DNA of 9,446 bases from contig DHOL01000069.1 of the NCBI GenBank assembly GCA_002410755.1, forward strand, positions 24,127 through 33,572. Direction: 5' to 3'. The position numbers were made by a program, and so were the translations under genes. The notes beneath the pieces were generated by a model that was given only the letters and a program-made list of their open reading frames with translations, ran no database searches and was not told the origin of the DNA. Shown here piece by piece: positions 6,143 through 9,446 of the stretch (position 1 is the first letter of the stretch; every line of letters starts with the position of its first letter). Source of the DNA: Ruminococcaceae bacterium UBA5391 (GTDB lineage: Bacteria > Bacillota > Clostridia > Oscillospirales > Acutalibacteraceae).

Positions 6143-6934
6143 TCACCCTTTGAGGGCAATAATATGGCGCGGGCAAACGGAAACGCATTCACCGCAGCCA
6201 ACGCATTTCTCTGAATCAACATGGGCAAGAAAATCTGTTACATGGATTGCATCGTATTTGCAGGTCTTTTCACAGCGCATACAGCCAATGCAGCCAACTT
6301 TGCAGACTTTCATAACGGCAGCGCCTTTTTCACAGCTGCTGCAAAGGACAACCGCCTGCTTTTTAACCGGAACCAGTGTCAGAAGGTGCCGCGGGCATGC
6401 TTTCAGGCACATGCCGCAGGCAACGCAGTTCTTTGGCTCCACCATAGCCACACCGTTGCGCACACTCAGCGCGTTATAGTTACAGGCTTTCATGCAATCG
6501 CCCAAACCAATGCAGCCATAGGTGCAGTTCGTCGGCCCGCCTGCAACCGCGGCGGCTGCTGCACAGCTGGTAATTCCCTCATAGTTTACACGGTTTCCCG
6601 TATTATCATTGCTGCCAAGGCAGCGGACGACCGACATATGCGGCTCCATGGAAGCGGCCGCAACGCCCAGATAGGATGAAATCTGGTCGGCAACATCTTT
6701 TCCGCCGACCGTGCACAGCCCCGGCTTTGCCTCTCCTGTTGCCAGAGCCTTTGCGTACCCGTCACATCCGGAAAACCCACAGGCGCCGCAGTTTGCGCCC
6801 GGCAGCATGGCACGGATATCTTCGGTTTTCTGATCCTTCGGGACAGCCATCACAATCGATGCAATTGCCAAGATTAAGCCCGACAGAAGCCCGATGACGA
6901 CAACAATCAAAATTGGAATTAAGATATCATTCAT
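6143..6934 (-). CDS. rnfB: Rnf complex subunit B, multi-cluster electron-transfer protein
   Basis: RnfB passes electrons between ferredoxin and the rest of the membrane-bound Rnf complex. The 263-residue protein starts with a single hydrophobic anchor (about 5-30). It continues with the Fe-S domain LPGANCGACGFSGCDGYA (44-61; Cys49, 52, 57 and later Cys74) that defines the family. Ferredoxin-type motifs then follow: Cys137/141/147/151, CVACGMCLKACP (170-181), CSSC (198-201), CIGCMRCEKTC (215-225) and CVGCGECVSVCP (244-255). Additional cysteines at 105 and 124 and an Ala-rich stretch (125-129) lie before the first motif. It is the last gene of the operon, 14 bp after rnfA, with AAGGAG about ten bases before ATG at 6934, and is followed at once by an intrinsic terminator. 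Clostridial RnfB proteins vary in cluster number; this one is on the short side. Confidence 0.96.
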   Translation of the reverse strand: MNDILIPILIVVVIGLLSGLILAIASIVMAVPKDQKTEDIRAMLPGANCGACGFSGCDGYAKALATGEAKPGLCTVGGKDVADQISSYLGVAAASMEPHMSVVRCLGSNDNTGNRVNYEGITSCAAAAAVAGGPTNCTYGCIGLGDCMKACNYNALSVRNGVAMVEPKNCVACGMCLKACPRHLLTLVPVKKQAVVLCSSCEKGAAVMKVCKVGCIGCMRCEKTCKYDAIHVTDFLAHVDSEKCVGCGECVSVCPRHIIALKG

Positions 6935-6948
6935 TTCACTTCATCTCC

Positions 6949-7560
6949 TTAACCCAGCATGCCGTTGACAAGGCCCGAGAACCCGAGAAACGACAGGGAA
7001 ACCAGAGATGCGGCAACCAGAGTGATCGGCAGGCCTTTCATAAATTTCGGCACATCGTTCAGTTCCATTCTTTCTCTTACGCCCGAGAACATAATCAGAG
7101 CAACCATAAAACCGATACCGGCGCCAAATGAATTAACCAGCGCCTGCAGATATCCGTAACCGGTCGGATCTGCAGTGTGTTTATCAAGGACCAGCATCGT
7201 TACGCCTAGCACAGCGCAGTTTGTGGTGATCAAAGGCAGATAAACACCCAGCGCATTGTACAAAGATGGAACATATTTTTTCAAGACGGTTTCAATAAAC
7301 TGAACCAAAACCGCAATGACCAGAATAAATACGATTGTTTCCAGGTAAGCAAGATCTTTCGGAACCAGAATTCCGTAGTAAATCGGCCAGGTAACGGCTG
7401 TGGCAAGAACCATGACCACCGTAACGGCAACACTCATGCCGGTTGCACTGCTGCGCTTCTTGGAAACACCGAGGAACGGGCAGATGCCGAGGAATTTATC
7501 CAGGATATAGTTTTCTGTTAAAATAGCGGTCAGAAAAATCGCAAAAAGGGATTTTATCAT
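6949..7560 (-). CDS. rnfA: Rnf complex membrane subunit A
   Basis: RnfA is an integral membrane subunit of the ferredoxin:NAD+ oxidoreductase. It pairs with the homologous RnfE in inverted orientation and is thought to share an intramembrane iron-sulfur cluster with it. The 203-residue protein shows about six hydrophobic segments and the family signatures LGICPFLGVSKK (24-35, Cys27) and LPLITTNCAVLG (108-119, Cys115); the two cysteines are the expected cluster ligands. The C-terminal part contains SFGAGIGFMVALIMFSGVRERMEL. Its ATG overlaps the rnfE stop by 4 bp (ATGA at 7557-7560), and AAGGAGG lies about ten bases upstream inside rnfE, so the two are translationally coupled. Length and motifs are normal, with nothing truncated. 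Confidence 0.97.
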   Translation of the reverse strand: MIKSLFAIFLTAILTENYILDKFLGICPFLGVSKKRSSATGMSVAVTVVMVLATAVTWPIYYGILVPKDLAYLETIVFILVIAVLVQFIETVLKKYVPSLYNALGVYLPLITTNCAVLGVTMLVLDKHTADPTGYGYLQALVNSFGAGIGFMVALIMFSGVRERMELNDVPKFMKGLPITLVAASLVSLSFLGFSGLVNGMLG

Positions 7561-8267
7561 TTCGTTTCAGCCTCCTTGTCTTTCTCTGTGATAAGGGAGC
7601 AGTTTTTGGAAAGCGCACATTCGGCACAGCCGGTGAACCCGGAGCAGCCGATTTCCTCAGGCGCCTTCCCTTCACCGGAAAGCCGATTGGCAATGGCGAC
7701 CAGGATGCCAAAGACAAAGAATCCTCCCGGAGGCAGCAGGAAAATAATGACCGGAGGCATAAAACCGGAAAGGATCGGCAGTCCAAACACCGTGCCGCTA
7801 CCGAACAGTTCGCGGATAATTCCCATTGCAAGCAGGGTTGCGGTAAATCCGATGCCCATGCCGAGTCCATCCAGAATAGAGGGAAGGACTTTGTTCTTGC
7901 TGGCGAACATTTCCGCACGGCCGAAGATGATGCAGTTCACAACGATCAGAGGCAGATAAATGCCGAGCGCTGCTTTCAACGCCGGTGAAAAAGCTTCCAC
8001 CAGCATCTGAACAATGGTGACGAACCCTGCGATGACCACAATGTAGCAGGGAATTCTGACCTTATCCGGAATCACTTTGCGAAGAAGAGAAATAACGGCA
8101 TTGGAACAAACCAGCACAAAAGTTGTGGCAATCCCCATCCCGATTGCATTGGTGGCAGCGGTTGTGATGGCCAGAGTCGAGCAGCAGCCTAAGACAAGCC
8201 GCAGAACCGGGTTTTCCTTAATAATGCCCTTTGTAAATTCTTGCGCCAAACTATTTTTTTTAGCCAT
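7557..8267 (-). CDS. rnfE: Rnf complex membrane subunit E
   Basis: RnfE is the RnfA homologue of opposite topology in the Rnf complex. The 236-residue protein has about six membrane segments. It carries KENPVLRLVLGCCSTLA (17-33) with Cys28/29 at the place of the usual G-x-C-P motif, and GIYLPLIVVNCIIFGRAE (102-119) with Cys112; Cys29 and Cys112 are the expected ligands of the cluster shared with RnfA. The Pro after the first Cys is replaced by Ser. After the last membrane segment comes a tail with four cysteines (208, 214, 217, 223) and a charged end. GTG codons at 8279 and 8276 are in frame, but ATG at 8267 is better: it lies one base after the rnfG stop and five bases after GGTGGTGA. The end overlaps rnfA by 4 bp. 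Confidence 0.95.
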   Translation of the reverse strand: MAKKNSLAQEFTKGIIKENPVLRLVLGCCSTLAITTAATNAIGMGIATTFVLVCSNAVISLLRKVIPDKVRIPCYIVVIAGFVTIVQMLVEAFSPALKAALGIYLPLIVVNCIIFGRAEMFASKNKVLPSILDGLGMGIGFTATLLAMGIIRELFGSGTVFGLPILSGFMPPVIIFLLPPGGFFVFGILVAIANRLSGEGKAPEEIGCSGFTGCAECALSKNCSLITEKDKEAETK

Positions 8268-8268
8268 T

Positions 8269-8826
8269 TCAATCACCACCCTTTACTTCTTCATATTCCT
8301 GAATAGCCTCATTGACGGCCTTGGTTACGGCTTTACTTGAAATGGTCGCGCCAGTCATTGCGTTGATCTGGCCCTCCTTGGCGCCGCCGCCCTTAACGAC
8401 CTCAAAACCTTTCGCAGGAACTTTTTGTTTGTACTGATCCCGGAATTCAGCTTTTTGGGCATTCAGGCCAAGGCCCGGGGTATCACTTGTTTCCAGCAGA
8501 ATCACTCCCGTGACTTTGCCGCCCTTGTCGATGCCGGTCATCACTTTAATTTTGCCGCCATAGCTGCTCGCTTCCGTGGTAAAAACATAACCGGCGACAT
8601 CGCTTCCCTTTTTACCGACATAGCAGTCTTTGCCTTTGCTGGACTGCTCAAAGGAAGAGGCAACCGGAAGCGCCACTTTGCGGGACTCTTCCGCATCTTT
8701 CGCACTCTGCGCCGCAATCGCGCCTCTTGTCATCACATTGGTCCCGGCCAGACATGCCGTAACGACCAAACAAATGACAACGAGGATAAGAGTCGGCTTC
8801 AAAACATCTTTAGCGTTGAGCTTCAT
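8269..8826 (-). CDS. rnfG: Rnf complex subunit G, covalent FMN protein
   Basis: RnfG carries a covalently bound FMN on the outer face of the membrane and relays electrons in the Rnf complex. The 185-residue protein has one N-terminal membrane anchor (about 13-28) and then an extracytoplasmic FMN-binding domain. Visible signatures are TSDTPGLGL (113-121), the usual (S/T)ETPGLG loop, and INAMTGATISSKAV (154-167), where Thr161 of the TGAT core is the expected phosphoester-FMN site placed by the ApbE flavin transferase. No apbE gene lies in this window. Its ATG at 8826 sits inside the end of rnfD (17-bp overlap) with AAAGGAG about ten bases upstream, and its stop is one base before the rnfE start. 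Confidence 0.96.
   Translation of the reverse strand: MKLNAKDVLKPTLILVVICLVVTACLAGTNVMTRGAIAAQSAKDAEESRKVALPVASSFEQSSKGKDCYVGKKGSDVAGYVFTTEASSYGGKIKVMTGIDKGGKVTGVILLETSDTPGLGLNAQKAEFRDQYKQKVPAKGFEVVKGGGAKEGQINAMTGATISSKAVTKAVNEAIQEYEEVKGGD
8273..8280 (-). promoter_or_regulatory. Ribosome binding site deciding the ATG start of rnfE
   Basis: GGTGGTGA, formed by the last codons of rnfG, lies five bases before ATG at 8267. It favours this start over the two upstream in-frame GTG codons, which are part of the same sequence. Confidence 0.65.
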
Positions 8827-9446
8827 CTTTCACAGGCTCCTTTCCAAAGGCCACCGGGCGAGTTGCAGAATCAATCAGCGGCACAAGAATATTCATCAGA
8901 ACGATCGAGTACGAAACACCCTCCGGCAGATTGCCAAAGTTGCGGATCAGCATCGTGACAACGCCGCACCCAATGGCAAAAATGACCTGGCCTTTAATCG
9001 TTATCGGAGAGGTCGTGTAATCGGTCGCCATAAAGATCGCGCCGAGCAGCAGGCCGCCGGAAAGCACATCCATCAGAACATTTCTGCCCATGCAGAGCGA
9101 CAGGACCGCCGCGGTGCCAATGTAGCACAGCGGAATGACCGGAGAAATCACTTTGCGGACCACGAGGTAAATGCCGCCCAGGATCAAAGCAAGAGCACAG
9201 GTCTCACCGAGGCAGCCGGCCCGGTCACCGATAAACATATTGAGGTAGCTCGGCAGCTGGTCAATCGACGCGCCCTGCTTCAAAAGATTCAGGGGTGAAG
9301 CAGTGGTCACTGCATCGGAAGGATGCATGTAAAAGAACGGTTTGGCCCAGGTCGTCATCGGCGTAGGGAAAGAGTTCAGCAGAATAATACGGGCTGTCAG
9401 AGCCGGGTTGACAAAGTTCTGACCGATGCCGCCGAACATCTGCTTG
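8810..9446 (-). CDS. rnfD: Rnf complex membrane subunit D, 5' end cut by the window edge
   Basis: This is the C-terminal two thirds of RnfD, an integral membrane subunit homologous to NqrB that carries a covalent FMN. The open frame runs to the window edge (K-Q-M-F-G-G-I-G-Q-N before the NPALTARI motif), so ATG at 9439 is internal and the true start lies outside; whole RnfD proteins are a little over 300 residues. Counting from that internal Met, FGGIGQNFVNPA (2-13) and SDAVTTASPL (41-50) are the family signatures, followed by GDRAGCLGETCALALILGG and five or so membrane segments, and then GAIFMATDYTTSPIT (133-147). The flavin-attachment core reads T-T-A-S rather than the usual (S/T)-x-A-T. 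The stop (TAA, 8810) overlaps rnfG by 17 bp. rnfC is expected upstream. Confidence 0.95.
   Translation of the reverse strand, partial: KQMFGGIGQNFVNPALTARIILLNSFPTPMTTWAKPFFYMHPSDAVTTASPLNLLKQGASIDQLPSYLNMFIGDRAGCLGETCALALILGGIYLVVRKVISPVIPLCYIGTAAVLSLCMGRNVLMDVLSGGLLLGAIFMATDYTTSPITIKGQVIFAIGCGVVTMLIRNFGNLPEGVSYSIVLMNILVPLIDSATRPVAFGKEPVKDEAQR

Noticed and set aside
5468..6214. A 248-codon open frame on the plus strand across the hydrogenase N-terminus and the intergenic region
   Set aside because: It runs antisense to the clear hydrogenase gene, over its promoter and the rnf terminator, has no ribosome site or recognisable domain, and its Cys/Arg-rich translation is typical of a shadow frame.
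1..9446. Search for mobile elements, CRISPR arrays, tRNA/rRNA genes, toxin-antitoxin pairs or phage genes
   Set aside because: No transposase, integrase, repeated spacer pattern, tRNA cloverleaf or toxin-like small ORF pair was found; every stretch over 300 bases is covered by a recognised gene.

Overview
The window looks like a chromosomal segment of a low-to-moderate GC anaerobic Firmicute (class Clostridia, plausibly an Oscillospirales/Ruminococcaceae-type fermenter). This rests on the clostridial gene order rnfD-G-E-A-B, a ferredoxin-rich [FeFe]-hydrogenase with group B-type active-site motifs, a SigH-like sigma factor, the MEP isoprenoid genes ispD-ispF, and strong AGGAGG-type ribosome binding sites. 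The taxon is inferred; no rRNA or other marker is present.

Layout. Positions 1-1436 (minus strand) hold ispD, ispF and the 5' part of a small DUF3343 gene (putative sulfur/selenium carrier-like family), tightly packed and all using non-ATG starts. Positions 1466-2029 (plus) hold a promoter and a hotdog-fold acyl-CoA thioesterase of the YkhA/YciA type. It converges on a SigH-like sigma factor (2036-2638, minus), leaving only 6 bp between the stop codons. The sigma gene diverges from a comM/yifB AAA+ ATPase (2796-4328, plus), and the 157-bp gap holds two back-to-back vegetative-type promoters. A strong hairpin at 4364-4414 separates comM from a convergent [FeFe]-hydrogenase (4427-5878, minus), which has its own near-consensus promoter at 5975-6003. 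Upstream of that lies an intrinsic terminator (6077-6123) that closes the Rnf operon. From 6143 to the right edge (minus) run rnfB, rnfA, rnfE, rnfG and a 5'-truncated rnfD; rnfC is expected just beyond the edge.

How the genes fit together. The Rnf complex couples ferredoxin:NAD+ electron transfer to ion pumping across the membrane, and the neighbouring hydrogenase is expected to exchange electrons between ferredoxin and H2. The right half is therefore an energy-conservation and electron-disposal neighbourhood, but the terminator and promoter at 5975-6123 show that the hydrogenase is transcribed separately. The left half is housekeeping: the third and fifth MEP-pathway enzymes, acyl-CoA turnover, an alternative sigma factor and a DNA branch-migration helicase.

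I see no mobile element, CRISPR array, tRNA, rRNA or phage gene, and no clearly new multi-gene system. The points most worth a second look are a Gly-to-Cys change inside the hydrogenase H-cluster motif, a Ser in place of Thr at the RnfD flavin-attachment site, a four-cysteine tail on RnfE, the DUF3343 gene attached to ispDF, and the sigma factor/comM divergent pair.
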